Below, in pieces: positions 31,601 to 39,618 of a stretch of DNA of 64,000 nt. The notes under the pieces are model-generated. The model was not told where the DNA came from. It searched no databases and was given only the letters and a program-made list of their open reading frames with translations. The stretch's first letter is position 1. Each line of letters opens with the position of its first letter. Origin of the DNA: SIG565 sp045656145 (GTDB lineage Bacteria > Bacillota > Clostridia > Oscillospirales > Acutalibacteraceae); NCBI GenBank assembly GCA_045656145.1, contig JAZOQP010000013.1:5757-69756 (forward strand), given 5' to 3'. Made by a program: the position numbers and the translations under genes.

Positions 31601-32632
31601 ATGCAGGATTTATGGACCTATTTGAAATCTGCTCAAAAGCCTATCTTCCTTTATGGAACGGGTAACGGAGCTGATAAAATACTTGATGAACTAACTCGCC
31701 TGGGGATTTTGGTCGAGGGAGTTTTTGCGTCTGATGGGTTTGTCAGAAACCGTGTTTTTCGAGGTTATCCGGTTGAAAGCTATAATGCAGTTAAAGAAAA
31801 ACATAGCGATATAATAGTGCTTGTTTGCTTTGGCTCTTCTCTTTTAAATGTTATGGACAATATTAAGAAAATTGCCGAAACGGATGAACTCTATGTGCCC
31901 GATGTTCCCGTTATTCCCGATGGCACTATTTTTAATTTTGATTATGTAAAAGAACACAGAGCCGAGATAGAAAAGGCTTATTCTTTTTTATCGGATGATT
32001 TATCAAGAAAAACCTTTAGAGATATCATTTTCTTCAAACTAACAGGAGAACTTAAATATTTGCTTTCTACCGAAATAGAGCAGGGAGAAATTTTTAATAC
32101 CTTGGAAATTAAAAATGCCGATATATTTATTGATTTAGGTGCATATAATGGCGATACCGCTATGGAGTTTTTGGCACTAAACAAAAATTATAAAAAGATA
32201 TTTGCAATAGAGCCTGATGCTAAAAACTATAGAAAACTAACTGCTAATTTGGAGCCTTTTAAAAATATTCAAGCGATTAATGCGGCTGTGGGGCAAGAAA
32301 AGGGAAGAGTAAACTTTAAAATGGCAGGTGGCAGAAATTCGTTAATTTCAAAAGAGGGTATTGAAATTGATCAGATTTCGGTTGATTCCTTAGAAACTTC
32401 AGGCAGTATATATATCAAGTATGATGTTGAGGGAAATGAGATTTCGGCTATTAAAGGAAGCTTTGATACCTTAAGAAATGAAAAACCCATCTTAAATATA
32501 GCGGCATACCATAAAAATAGTGACATTTTTTCTATTCCAATACTTGTAAAAACCATAAATCCCGATTATAATGTTTATATGCGGCATCACCCGTATATTC
32601 CCGCTTGGGATACAAATTTTTATTTCAAATAA
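31601..32632 (+). CDS. FkbM-family methyltransferase
   Basis: 343 residues. N-terminal part has a Rossmann-like motif FLYGTGNGADKILDEL that resembles sugar/nucleotide-binding folds; the C-terminal half is a SAM methyltransferase with motif I ADIFIDLGAYNGDTAMEFL, motif II KIFAIEPDAKNYRKL and the FkbM ending SIYIKYDVEGNEISAIKGS. FkbM enzymes O-methylate sugars or polyketides. The next gene, an SGNH hydrolase, follows after 11 bases, so both probably act on the same glycan or lipid. Confidence 0.88.
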   Translation: MQDLWTYLKSAQKPIFLYGTGNGADKILDELTRLGILVEGVFASDGFVRNRVFRGYPVESYNAVKEKHSDIIVLVCFGSSLLNVMDNIKKIAETDELYVPDVPVIPDGTIFNFDYVKEHRAEIEKAYSFLSDDLSRKTFRDIIFFKLTGELKYLLSTEIEQGEIFNTLEIKNADIFIDLGAYNGDTAMEFLALNKNYKKIFAIEPDAKNYRKLTANLEPFKNIQAINAAVGQEKGRVNFKMAGGRNSLISKEGIEIDQISVDSLETSGSIYIKYDVEGNEISAIKGSFDTLRNEKPILNIAAYHKNSDIFSIPILVKTINPDYNVYMRHHPYIPAWDTNFYFK

Positions 32633-32643
32633 AGGTGATAAAA

Positions 32644-33708
32644 ATGAAGGAACTTAATAATATCGTTAAAAAGTTAAAAGAGGATAAAAAGGCAACCATC
32701 GTTTATTTCGGTGGCTCTGTAACAGGCGGTTTCGGAAGCAGTAACGGAAATGAATTTTCTTGGCGCGCTCTTACCGGTAAGCATTTTAAAGAAAGCTTTC
32801 CGGATGCCGAAATTAATCTGGTTAATGCAGCAATCGGCGGAACAGGAACAGGCTTCGGCAGATTTAGGCTTGAAAATGATGTTTTATCTCATAATCCTGA
32901 TTTAATATTTATTGAATTTTCAATTAATGATTGTTATGAGGGTTATAGTTTGGAAAACTCTTATCGTTATTATGAGAGTTTATTACATACAATTCGCAAT
33001 TTTAATAATGAAATCGATATTATAATGGTTATCATTACCGATAGGGGAAATATGCGCGGTGGCGTAACCGATATAGGTAAGGCTCATTTTGAAATTGCCG
33101 AGCGTTATAATATTCCCGTTATAGATATTGTTCATGCGGTTGAAAATGATATGAAAGAAAATCCCGAGCATAACGAAGATTATTTCTTAAGAGACTGGGC
33201 GCATCCTAATGACACAGGCTATGCTTTTTATGCGAAGGTTGCAAATAAATTTATTGATGAGAATATCATAAACGGCGAGTTTGGCGGTATTGTTAAGCAT
33301 TCTTTACCTGAGCCTAAAATGGATAATCTTATTTTGGGTAAAACTGTAAGCCTTTTCCCGAACGAATTAAAGCTTACCGCTAATAACGGCTTCGAACTTC
33401 GTGAGCCTTCCCCAAACGATTTTGCGCTTTATAGCGAAAATGCAGGGGATAGCATTGAATTCGATTTCGAAGGCACCCACTTTAGCATTTGGATGCAGTA
33501 TGGCGGTATCGATGGTAAAGAGGGTGGAGCCGATAAGGTAGAGTGTTATGTTGATGGAGAACTTCTTAGCACAACAACCGCTAAAAGTTGGTCTAGCGCA
33601 ACTATCCATAGACCTTTAGTTCACGCGATTGATAACAAAAAGCACCATGTAGTGCTTAAAAATGCAAACGGCGGAAGACTTAATATCAGAAAATTCTTCT
33701 TTGCTTAA
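32644..33708 (+). CDS. SGNH/GDSL hydrolase with C-terminal beta domain
   Basis: 354 residues from the ATG at 32644 (AAAGGTGAT site ahead). Catalytic blocks: Ser in YFGGSVTGGFGSS (residues 21-33), Gly block AAIGGTGTG, Asn in IEFSINDC, and the Asp-His pair in RDWAHPNDTGYA. The C-terminal 130 residues (from about 225) form a beta-rich domain of carbohydrate-esterase type. There is no signal peptide, so it works in the cytoplasm, probably as a deacetylase of sugars. Coded with the FkbM methyltransferase. Confidence 0.87.
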   Translation: MKELNNIVKKLKEDKKATIVYFGGSVTGGFGSSNGNEFSWRALTGKHFKESFPDAEINLVNAAIGGTGTGFGRFRLENDVLSHNPDLIFIEFSINDCYEGYSLENSYRYYESLLHTIRNFNNEIDIIMVIITDRGNMRGGVTDIGKAHFEIAERYNIPVIDIVHAVENDMKENPEHNEDYFLRDWAHPNDTGYAFYAKVANKFIDENIINGEFGGIVKHSLPEPKMDNLILGKTVSLFPNELKLTANNGFELREPSPNDFALYSENAGDSIEFDFEGTHFSIWMQYGGIDGKEGGADKVECYVDGELLSTTTAKSWSSATIHRPLVHAIDNKKHHVVLKNANGGRLNIRKFFFA

Positions 33709-33732
33709 ATTATTAATTTAGGGGTAATATGT

Positions 33733-34803
33733 ATGAATAAAATCGGCTCTTTTCAGTTAGCGGTAATGTTTTGCGGCTGCTTTTTAGGTGCCGGTTTTTT
33801 ATCCGGTAATGAAATATGGCAGTTTTTTGCTTCCTTTGGTATTAAAGGTATTATAGGTTGCATTATTTCGGTAGTTTTAATTGGGATTTTTTGCGGTTTT
33901 ATTATTGAGGTTGCCATTGCAAAAAACACCGAAAATCCAGAAAGGGTTATACTCCCAAAAAAACTCCATAAAAGTTCAATGCTTTTTGGCGCATTGCAAG
34001 CGTTGCTTGTTTTCACTGTGATTGTTATAATGGTTTCGGGCTCAAGCACTTTAGTATATAATATGCTTGGAATTAACCGAAATATAGCGGGCATTTTCTT
34101 TGCGCTATTCTTAGCGCTTCTTGTTCTTCTCGGAACAGATAGAATTGTGGATGCCTTTTCGGTGCTTATTCCTTTTATAGCTCTTTCGGGCATTATTATA
34201 GGAATTGTGGTAACCATTAAAAGCGGTAATATTTCAGCTCCTATCCAAAATACAGGTGCCAATAAATTACTTAATAATGCGGTTATATCAACCTTAACTT
34301 ATCTTTCATATAGTATATTTTCTTCGGTTGGAGTTTTTTCTGCAATTGGTAAAAAGGTTAAAAGCAAAAAATCGCTATGGGGCGGCATTGCACTTGGCAC
34401 CCTTGTTATGATAGTTATGGCTGTGGTTATTGTTCTAGCCATCTGGGCGGTGCCCGATGCAATGAAGGCGGAATTACCAATGCTAAGTTCTGCAGTAAAT
34501 CTTGGAAAAATATCAGGAATTATATATGCGGTGCTTCTTTATTTCGGTATGTTCGGCGCGGCGCTTTCCTGCTTTATGGCGTTATCAAATTATTTTCGAG
34601 TGAAATTTTTATTAAGAATAAATACATATAGATTAGTTGTCGTTTTAATAGCGCTTGCTTCATTTATTGGAAGCATCTTTGGGTTTGGCGATTTAATCGG
34701 CACAATTTATCCGCTTTTTGGATATATCGGAATAATTGTTTTAATTCTTTTAGCAGTGAATTTTTTAAAAGTAAAATTAAATAAAAACAAGGGTACTCAA
34801 TAA
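33733..34803 (+). CDS. YkvI-family membrane protein
   Basis: 356 residues with about ten membrane segments. Family pattern: QLAVMFCGCFLGAGFLSGNEIWQFF at the N-terminus (shown in the first helix), and GTDRIVDAFSVLIPFIALSG in the middle. YkvI-like proteins resemble amino acid/cation symporters of the APC type, and transport of an unknown solute is the best inference. GGGG lies 8 bases before the ATG. The last codons and the stop are part of the terminator stem. Confidence 0.83.
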   Translation: MNKIGSFQLAVMFCGCFLGAGFLSGNEIWQFFASFGIKGIIGCIISVVLIGIFCGFIIEVAIAKNTENPERVILPKKLHKSSMLFGALQALLVFTVIVIMVSGSSTLVYNMLGINRNIAGIFFALFLALLVLLGTDRIVDAFSVLIPFIALSGIIIGIVVTIKSGNISAPIQNTGANKLLNNAVISTLTYLSYSIFSSVGVFSAIGKKVKSKKSLWGGIALGTLVMIVMAVVIVLAIWAVPDAMKAELPMLSSAVNLGKISGIIYAVLLYFGMFGAALSCFMALSNYFRVKFLLRINTYRLVVVLIALASFIGSIFGFGDLIGTIYPLFGYIGIIVLILLAVNFLKVKLNKNKGTQ

Positions 34804-34818
34804 GTACCCTTGTTTTTT
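34785..34818 (+). terminator. Terminator overlapping the end of the YkvI gene
   Basis: AAAACAAGGGTACT (34785-34798) pairs with AGTACCCTTGTTTT (34804-34817), ending in a T-run. It lies just past the 3' end of the tRNA gene on the other strand and may serve that transcript too. Confidence 0.85.
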
Positions 34819-34895
34819 TGGTCGAGGTGACGGGATTCGAACACGCGACCTCTGCGTCCCGAACGCAGCGCTCTACCAAACTGAGCCACACCTCG
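34819..34895 (-). tRNA. tRNA-Pro (CGG)
   Basis: Reads on the minus strand as a full cloverleaf: acceptor CGAGGTG paired with CACCTCG, D arm GGCTC-AGTTTGGTA-GAGC, anticodon stem CTGCG/CGCAG with loop TTCGGGA (anticodon CGG, reads CCG), T loop TTCGAAT, discriminator A and an encoded CCA (34821-34819). One mismatch lies in the T stem. The first 23 bases are found again 203 bases upstream. Confidence 0.95.
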
Positions 34896-34900
34896 AAATA
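34873..34900. repeat. 28-bp direct repeat, copy A (within the tRNA-Pro)
   Basis: Contains the tRNA-Pro 5' 23 bases plus 5 upstream bases. It is identical to copy B at 35076-35103. Confidence 0.93.
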
Positions 34901-35075
34901 TTTATATTATTTATTAAAAAGCAAAATCAATATAGCACTGATAAGCGCGCTGCTTATGCAGCTTACTCTTGCGGTGCCCGAAATTTTTTTAACGGCTTGG
35001 AGCGCCGAAAAATTTCGACCGCGGCGCCTTTTTTGCATTACCTTCATCTGCCACAGGCAGCGGCAAAGCAAAAAA
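34901..35075. other. Hairpin-rich island between the repeats
   Basis: 175 bases without a credible gene, richer in G+C than its surroundings in its central part. Structures seen: GCTGC-TTAT-GCAGC; a long hairpin from CGAAATTTTT (34979-34988) to AAAAATTTCG (35008-35017) with an inner CGGC/GCCG stem; and CTGCC-ACA-GGCAG. May be a small non-autonomous element, a structured RNA or the remains of a second tRNA gene. Confidence 0.6.
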
Positions 35076-35103
35076 CTACCAAACTGAGCCACACCTCGAA
35101 ATA
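35076..35103. repeat. 28-bp direct repeat, copy B (tRNA-Pro 5' fragment)
   Basis: Exact copy of 34873-34900, but the remaining two thirds of the tRNA are absent: after the D-loop bases it continues into an A/T run. It stands at normal tRNA distance from the consensus promoter at 35127-35155. Confidence 0.92.
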
Positions 35104-35126
35104 ATATTAACTTAAGCGACCATTCA

Positions 35127-35155
35127 ATTATAATGAATCTGAGGAAAAATGTCAA
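35127..35155 (-). promoter_or_regulatory. Consensus promoter for the tRNA-Pro transcript
   Basis: On the minus strand perfect TTGACA (35155-35150), 17-base spacer, perfect TATAAT (35132-35127). It lies about 29 bases before the tRNA fragment copy B and about 230 bases before the intact tRNA. The stretch 35156-35255 holds nothing I recognise. Confidence 0.88.
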
Positions 35156-35255
35156 CCTTTTTTTGATTCTTGCCTTTTCTTTTTAAAAATATCTTAAAAG
35201 AATTCTTATTTATTATCAATTATTTCTCTTTTTTTCGAATTCAACCAAGGCTTTA

Positions 35256-35284
35256 TTGCGAATTGTTTTTCATTATGTTATTAT
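35256..35284 (+). promoter_or_regulatory. Likely promoter of the Dabb/Ldh2/malic enzyme operon
   Basis: TTGCGA (35256-35261), 17-base spacer, TATTAT (35279-35284), with AAGGAGG ahead of the start at 35316. Confidence 0.65.
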
Positions 35285-35315
35285 TAAATTGTAAATAAAT
35301 AAGGAGGCAAGTATC

Positions 35316-35603
35316 ATGGTAAAACATATTATTCTATGGAAATTAAAAGAGGAATTTAACAATTCTGAGGTTAAAAGCGGAATTAAAAACGGCCTTGAGG
35401 GATTGCTCGGCAAAATCCCGGGACTTTTGGAGATTAGGGTTGAAACAGAGCGCCTTGATTCTTCCAATACCGATGTTATGCTTTATTCGGTCTTTGAAAG
35501 CGAGGAAGCCTTGAAAACCTATGCTAAACATCCTGAGCATGTATTTGTTGCCGATACCTTTGTACGACCCTACACCGAAACCAGAGCATGTTTCGATTAT
35601 TAA
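35316..35603 (+). CDS. Dabb (stress-responsive A/B barrel) protein
   Basis: 95-residue dimeric alpha-beta barrel domain protein. Typical start MVKHIILWKLKEE, GKIPGLLEIRVE in the middle, and the end with YAKHPEHVFVADTFVRP. Members are found as stress proteins or small enzymes; no specific role can be read. First of three closely spaced genes with two dehydrogenases, suggesting a role in the same carbon pathway. Confidence 0.9.
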   Translation: MVKHIILWKLKEEFNNSEVKSGIKNGLEGLLGKIPGLLEIRVETERLDSSNTDVMLYSVFESEEALKTYAKHPEHVFVADTFVRPYTETRACFDY

Positions 35604-35618
35604 TTTAGGAGAAAAATA

Positions 35619-36749
35619 ATGAAAACTGAGATTAATTATTCTTATGCGGCATTAAAAAGATTTTGCACCGATGCATTTTTAAAATTTGGCTTTAATGAAT
35701 CGGAAGCCGAAATAATTGTTGATGTTCTTTTAACGAGCGACTTATATGGCATTGAATCTCACGGAATGCAAAGACTTGTTCGTTATCATAAAGGTATTGA
35801 AAAAGGTTTGATTAAACCTGACGCTAAACCCGAGATTGTGTTTGAAACGCCCGTGTCTGCAGTTATTGAGGGTAATGACGGAATGGGTCAATTGCTTGGC
35901 GTTAAGGCTATGAATATAGCCATAGAAAAGGCTAAAAAGGTTGGTATGGCGGTTGTAACCGTTAGAAATTCCAATCATTATGGTATTGCGGGTTATTATG
36001 CGAAGATGGCTTGTAAAGAGGGCCTTATAGGTATGTCAATGACCAATTCGGAGGCAATTATGGTGCCAACCTTTGGTAAAAAAGCAATGCTTGGCTCAAA
36101 CCCTATCGCTATTGCAATGCCTGCCGACCCTTATGACTTTTTCTTTGATGCTTCAACCTCGGTAGTAACTCGTGGAAAACTTGAAATATATAATAAATTA
36201 CATAAACCATTACCTCCCGTTTGGGCACTTGGTGCCGATGGAAAGGGTAGCGAAAACGCCGATGATGTTCTTAAAAACATAGTTGCTAAAGCAGGTGGCG
36301 GAATTATGCCACTCGGCGGCGAAACTGAGCAAACAGGAAGCCATAAGGGTTATGGCTATGGTATGTTTTGCGAAATCTTTACATCAATTCTTTCTTGCGG
36401 TCTTACCTCTAACCATACTCATATTGGTGGTAAAGGCGGCACCTGTCATGGCTTTGTGGCAATTAATCCTGCGGTTTTCGGCGATGCTGAAGAAATTCGC
36501 AAGAATTTTTCAGTTTTCTTAGAAGAACTTCGCTGTTCTCCAAAGGCTGAGGGTCAGGATAGAATATATACCCATGGCGAAAAAGAGGTATTTGCATATA
36601 AGGACAGAATGGAAAATGGTATCAATGTTAATGTTGGCACTGTTGCCGAAATGGTGGATTTATGCAAATATCTTAATATGGACATTAAAGATTATCTTGG
36701 AGAAGAAGCGCTCGAACTAACCTTGGTTCGCAGTTCTTATGATATGTAG
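35619..36749 (+). CDS. Ldh2-family malate/lactate-type dehydrogenase
   Basis: NAD(P)-dependent oxidoreductase of the malate/L-lactate/ureidoglycolate dehydrogenase family, a fold different from classic LDH/MDH. Motifs: SDLYGIESHGMQRLVRY (residues 44-60), catalytic His in VRNSNHYGIAGYY, GSNPIAIAMPA, and GSHKGYGYGMFCEIF. 376 residues. It sits between the Dabb gene and a malic enzyme gene with gaps of 15 and 9 bases, so malate is a reasonable substrate. Confidence 0.9.
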   Translation: MKTEINYSYAALKRFCTDAFLKFGFNESEAEIIVDVLLTSDLYGIESHGMQRLVRYHKGIEKGLIKPDAKPEIVFETPVSAVIEGNDGMGQLLGVKAMNIAIEKAKKVGMAVVTVRNSNHYGIAGYYAKMACKEGLIGMSMTNSEAIMVPTFGKKAMLGSNPIAIAMPADPYDFFFDASTSVVTRGKLEIYNKLHKPLPPVWALGADGKGSENADDVLKNIVAKAGGGIMPLGGETEQTGSHKGYGYGMFCEIFTSILSCGLTSNHTHIGGKGGTCHGFVAINPAVFGDAEEIRKNFSVFLEELRCSPKAEGQDRIYTHGEKEVFAYKDRMENGINVNVGTVAEMVDLCKYLNMDIKDYLGEEALELTLVRSSYDM

Positions 36750-36758
36750 GAGAAGAAT

Positions 36759-37931
36759 ATGGATATTAAACAAAAAGCTTTAGAAAAACATTATGAATGG
36801 GGCGGCAAAATTGAGGTTGTCTCCAGAGTTGAAGTTAAAACCAAGGAGGATTTGTCTTTAGCCTACACCCCCGGTGTTGCCGAGCCTTGCTTAAAAATTA
36901 AGGATAACATAGATTTATCCTATGAATTAACCCGCAGACATAATTTGGTAGCGGTTATAACCGATGGCTCTGCGGTTTTAGGCCTTGGCGATATAGGTCC
37001 CGAGGCAGGTATGCCTGTAATGGAGGGCAAGTGTGCGCTATTTAAAGCCTTTGCCGATGTAGATGCATTTCCGCTATGCATAAAAACTCAGGATGTTGAT
37101 GAGTTTGTAAGAACCGTTTATTTGCTTTCGGGTAGCTTCGGCGGAATAAATCTCGAAGATATAGCCGCGCCTCGCTGCTTTGAAATTGAGAGAAAATTAA
37201 AGGAAATTTGCGATATCCCCGTTTTTCATGATGACCAGCATGGCACAGCAATAGTTGTTGCGGCGGCATTAATTAATGCATTAAAGGTTGTTAAAAAGGA
37301 TATCGAAAAAATCCGCGTTGTTATAAACGGAGCAGGAAGTGCAGGCACAGCAATAGGTCTTCATCTTTTAAGGCTGGGTGTTAAAAATCTTACCATGGTT
37401 GACCGCTTCGGTATAATCTGCGAGGGTGATGAGAATTTAAGCGCGGCGCATAAAGAATTATCATTGATTACCAACCGCGATAAGCAGCAGGGCGTATTAG
37501 CCGATGCTCTAAAGGGCGCCGATGTTTTCATCGGTGTATCTGCACCTAATATAGTAACCAAGGAAATGGTTGCATCAATGAATGATGGTTCAATTGTTTT
37601 CCCGATGGCAAATCCTGTTCCTGAAATTTCTCCCGATCAAGCTCTTTTAGGCGGCGCCGCAGTTGTTGGAACAGGTCGCTCTGATTTTCCTAATCAGATT
37701 AATAATGTTTTGGCTTTCCCGGGAATTTTCAAGGGCGCATTAAGTGTTAGAGCTAAGGATATAAATGATGAAATGAAGGTTGCCGCCTCATTTGCTATTG
37801 CAGGACTTGTGAGTGATGAGGAATTAAGCGCCGAATATATTTTACCCGCCGCATTTGATGAAAGAATAGGAGACACCGTGGCAAAAGCAGTAGCCGAAGC
37901 GGCTAAAAAAAGCGGTGTTGCAAGAAAATAA
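36759..37931 (+). CDS. NAD(P)-dependent malic enzyme
   Basis: Oxidative decarboxylation of malate to pyruvate. Catalytic Tyr in SLAYTPGVAEPC, the substrate/metal block GLGDIGPEAGMPVMEGKC and NLEDIAAPRCFEIE, IPVFHDDQHGTAIVV with the metal Asp, and the nucleotide loop VINGAGSAGTAIG. 390 residues, the short bacterial type without a phosphotransacetylase tail. Third gene of its operon; with the Ldh2 enzyme it could link malate, oxaloacetate and pyruvate pools. Confidence 0.94.
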   Translation: MDIKQKALEKHYEWGGKIEVVSRVEVKTKEDLSLAYTPGVAEPCLKIKDNIDLSYELTRRHNLVAVITDGSAVLGLGDIGPEAGMPVMEGKCALFKAFADVDAFPLCIKTQDVDEFVRTVYLLSGSFGGINLEDIAAPRCFEIERKLKEICDIPVFHDDQHGTAIVVAAALINALKVVKKDIEKIRVVINGAGSAGTAIGLHLLRLGVKNLTMVDRFGIICEGDENLSAAHKELSLITNRDKQQGVLADALKGADVFIGVSAPNIVTKEMVASMNDGSIVFPMANPVPEISPDQALLGGAAVVGTGRSDFPNQINNVLAFPGIFKGALSVRAKDINDEMKVAASFAIAGLVSDEELSAEYILPAAFDERIGDTVAKAVAEAAKKSGVARK

Positions 37932-37946
37932 ATCTTGTGGTATAAT
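37918..37946 (+). promoter_or_regulatory. Promoter of the membrane XRE regulator
   Basis: TTGCAA (37918-37923, inside the end of the malic enzyme gene), 17-base spacer, TATAAT (37941-37946). Confidence 0.75.
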
Positions 37947-37973
37947 AAGCCTATAAATTAATAGGAGATACTT

Positions 37974-38552
37974 ATGGAAAACCTTAATGAGATTTTTTCA
38001 AAAAATATAACTAACCTGCGAAATGCCCATAAACTTACCCAGTTTGAACTTGGCGCAAAACTTAACTATTCCGATAAAGCCGTTTCACGTTGGGAAAGAG
38101 GAGAAGCAATTCCCGATGCGAAGGTTTTGGTAGGTCTTAGCGAAATTTTTGGAGTTAGTGTTGATGACCTTCTAAAAAATCCGGAGGCGAAATCAACCAG
38201 AGTGCTTACCATTAAGCAACTAAGGGAAAACAAAGCAATTATTCCGCTTATTTCTTTTATTGGCGTGTGGACTTTGGCACTTACTTTATTTTTCATTCTT
38301 AATGTGTTTGATATAACTTATTGGATGATTTTTGCCTATGCTTTACCAATTTCGGTAATAGTGCTTCTTGTTTTTTCTGCAATTTGGTGGAATAGACAGA
38401 TGAATGCGGTTTTTGTATCGCTTTTATGTTGGAGCATAATTCTTTGCATTTATCTTGCGTTTTTGAATTATAACAGATGGTTGCTCTTCATTATTGGTAT
38501 TCCGGTTCAAATTTTGGTTATTTTAGGCTTCAGAATTCATAAACATAAGTAA
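37974..38552 (+). CDS. XRE-family regulator with four-helix membrane domain
   Basis: 192 residues. N-terminal helix-turn-helix (NITNLRNAHKLTQFELGAKL, SRWERGEAIPD, VSVDDLLKN) ending near residue 67, then four hydrophobic segments (about 84-108, 112-136, 143-163, 168-186). Regulators with a membrane part may sense envelope or small hydrophobic signals (inference). Own promoter and terminator, so monocistronic. Its helix 2 keeps the L-T-Q that is lost in the broken XRE gene at 22.5 kb. Confidence 0.88.
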   Translation: MENLNEIFSKNITNLRNAHKLTQFELGAKLNYSDKAVSRWERGEAIPDAKVLVGLSEIFGVSVDDLLKNPEAKSTRVLTIKQLRENKAIIPLISFIGVWTLALTLFFILNVFDITYWMIFAYALPISVIVLLVFSAIWWNRQMNAVFVSLLCWSIILCIYLAFLNYNRWLLFIIGIPVQILVILGFRIHKHK

Positions 38553-38554
38553 TA

Positions 38555-38592
38555 AAAACGCCATTCTCAATTTATGAGAGTGGCGTTTTGTG
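38555..38592 (+). terminator. Terminator after the membrane XRE gene
   Basis: AAAACGCCATTCTCA (38555-38569) pairs with TGAGAGTGGCGTTTT (38575-38589), one G-U pair. Confidence 0.85.
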
Positions 38593-38726
38593 TTTTGAGA
38601 ATTCCCTTTTTAAAGGCGAGAGAAGGAATTTGAAGGTGTAGATATACTTTTCCCGGGGAAGCGATTATAATGTAATCAAACGGGCAAAAATTCAATTGCC
38701 AAAGCAAATTTTAAGGAGATTATATT

Positions 38727-39614
38727 ATGAACGATTTTATTTTGAGCACCTGCTCAACCGCAGACCTATCGAAAGAATATTTTGAAAGCAGAAATATTAA
38801 ATATGCCTGCTTTAATTATTATTTGGATGGAGTGAAGTACCCCGATGATTTAGGGCAGACTCTTCCTTTTGATGTTTTTTATCAAAAAATGGTTGATGGC
38901 GCCGATGCTAAAACATCGCAAATTAATATTGATGAATATTATGAATATTTTGAGCCTTTTTTAATTGAGGGTAAGGATATTTTACATATCGCCCTCTCAA
39001 GCGGACTTTCGGGTTCTTATAATTCGGCGCGTATTGCAGCGGCCGATTTAAAGGAAAAATATCCCGAAAGAAAAATATATGTAGTTGATTCTTTAGCAGC
39101 ATCCTCAGGGTTTGGTCTTATTGTTGATACTCTTGCCGATTTAAGAGATGATGGTAAGGATATTGATTATATTTATAATTGGATAGAGGAAAATAAACTT
39201 AAAATGCATCTTTGGTTTTTCTCAACTGACCTTACATTTTATGTTAAGGGCGGAAGAGTTTCAAAGGTTGCAGGACTTTTTGGCACCGCTTTAAAAATTT
39301 GTCCTCTTCTCCATGTGGATGCAAAGGGTAAACTCGTTCCGCAAAATAAAATTAGAGGAAAAGCAAATGCGATAAAGGCAATAGCAAATTGTATGATAGA
39401 GAATGCCGAAAATGGCAAAGATTATAACGGCAAATGCTTTATTAGCAATTCGGCTTGTATAGAAGATGCAAATGCCGTTTCGGATTTAATAGTTGAAAAC
39501 TTTAAAAATTTAAACGGCAAACCGCAAATTTTCTCAATAGGAACTACCATCGGTTCACATACCGGTCCCGGAACTGTAGCGCTCTTCTTCTGGGGAACCG
39601 AAAGGAAAAATTAA
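38727..39614 (+). CDS. DegV/FakB family fatty-acid-binding protein (copy 1)
   Basis: 295 residues. DegV proteins bind a fatty acid and present it to the kinase FakA for phosphorylation. Seen: the N-terminal LSTCSTADLSKEYF, KTSQINIDEYYEYFEPF, ALSSGLSGSYNSARIA around the fatty-acid head-group site, and the late SIGTTIGSHTGPGTVALFF. AAGGAG is ahead of the ATG. It is followed after 4 bases by a second DegV gene; no FakA gene is in the window. Confidence 0.9.
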   Translation: MNDFILSTCSTADLSKEYFESRNIKYACFNYYLDGVKYPDDLGQTLPFDVFYQKMVDGADAKTSQINIDEYYEYFEPFLIEGKDILHIALSSGLSGSYNSARIAAADLKEKYPERKIYVVDSLAASSGFGLIVDTLADLRDDGKDIDYIYNWIEENKLKMHLWFFSTDLTFYVKGGRVSKVAGLFGTALKICPLLHVDAKGKLVPQNKIRGKANAIKAIANCMIENAENGKDYNGKCFISNSACIEDANAVSDLIVENFKNLNGKPQIFSIGTTIGSHTGPGTVALFFWGTERKN

Positions 39615-39618
39615 TTAT

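Noticed and set aside
34896..34930. Separate promoter for the intact tRNA-Pro (TTGATT, 18-base spacer, TATAAA on the minus strand)
   Set aside because: The start point would fall inside the mature tRNA, leaving no 5' leader for RNase P.
34901..35075. Hairpin island as a protein-coding stretch (open frames exist on both strands)
   Set aside because: The frames lack ribosome sites, run across tRNA sequence and show no protein-like composition.
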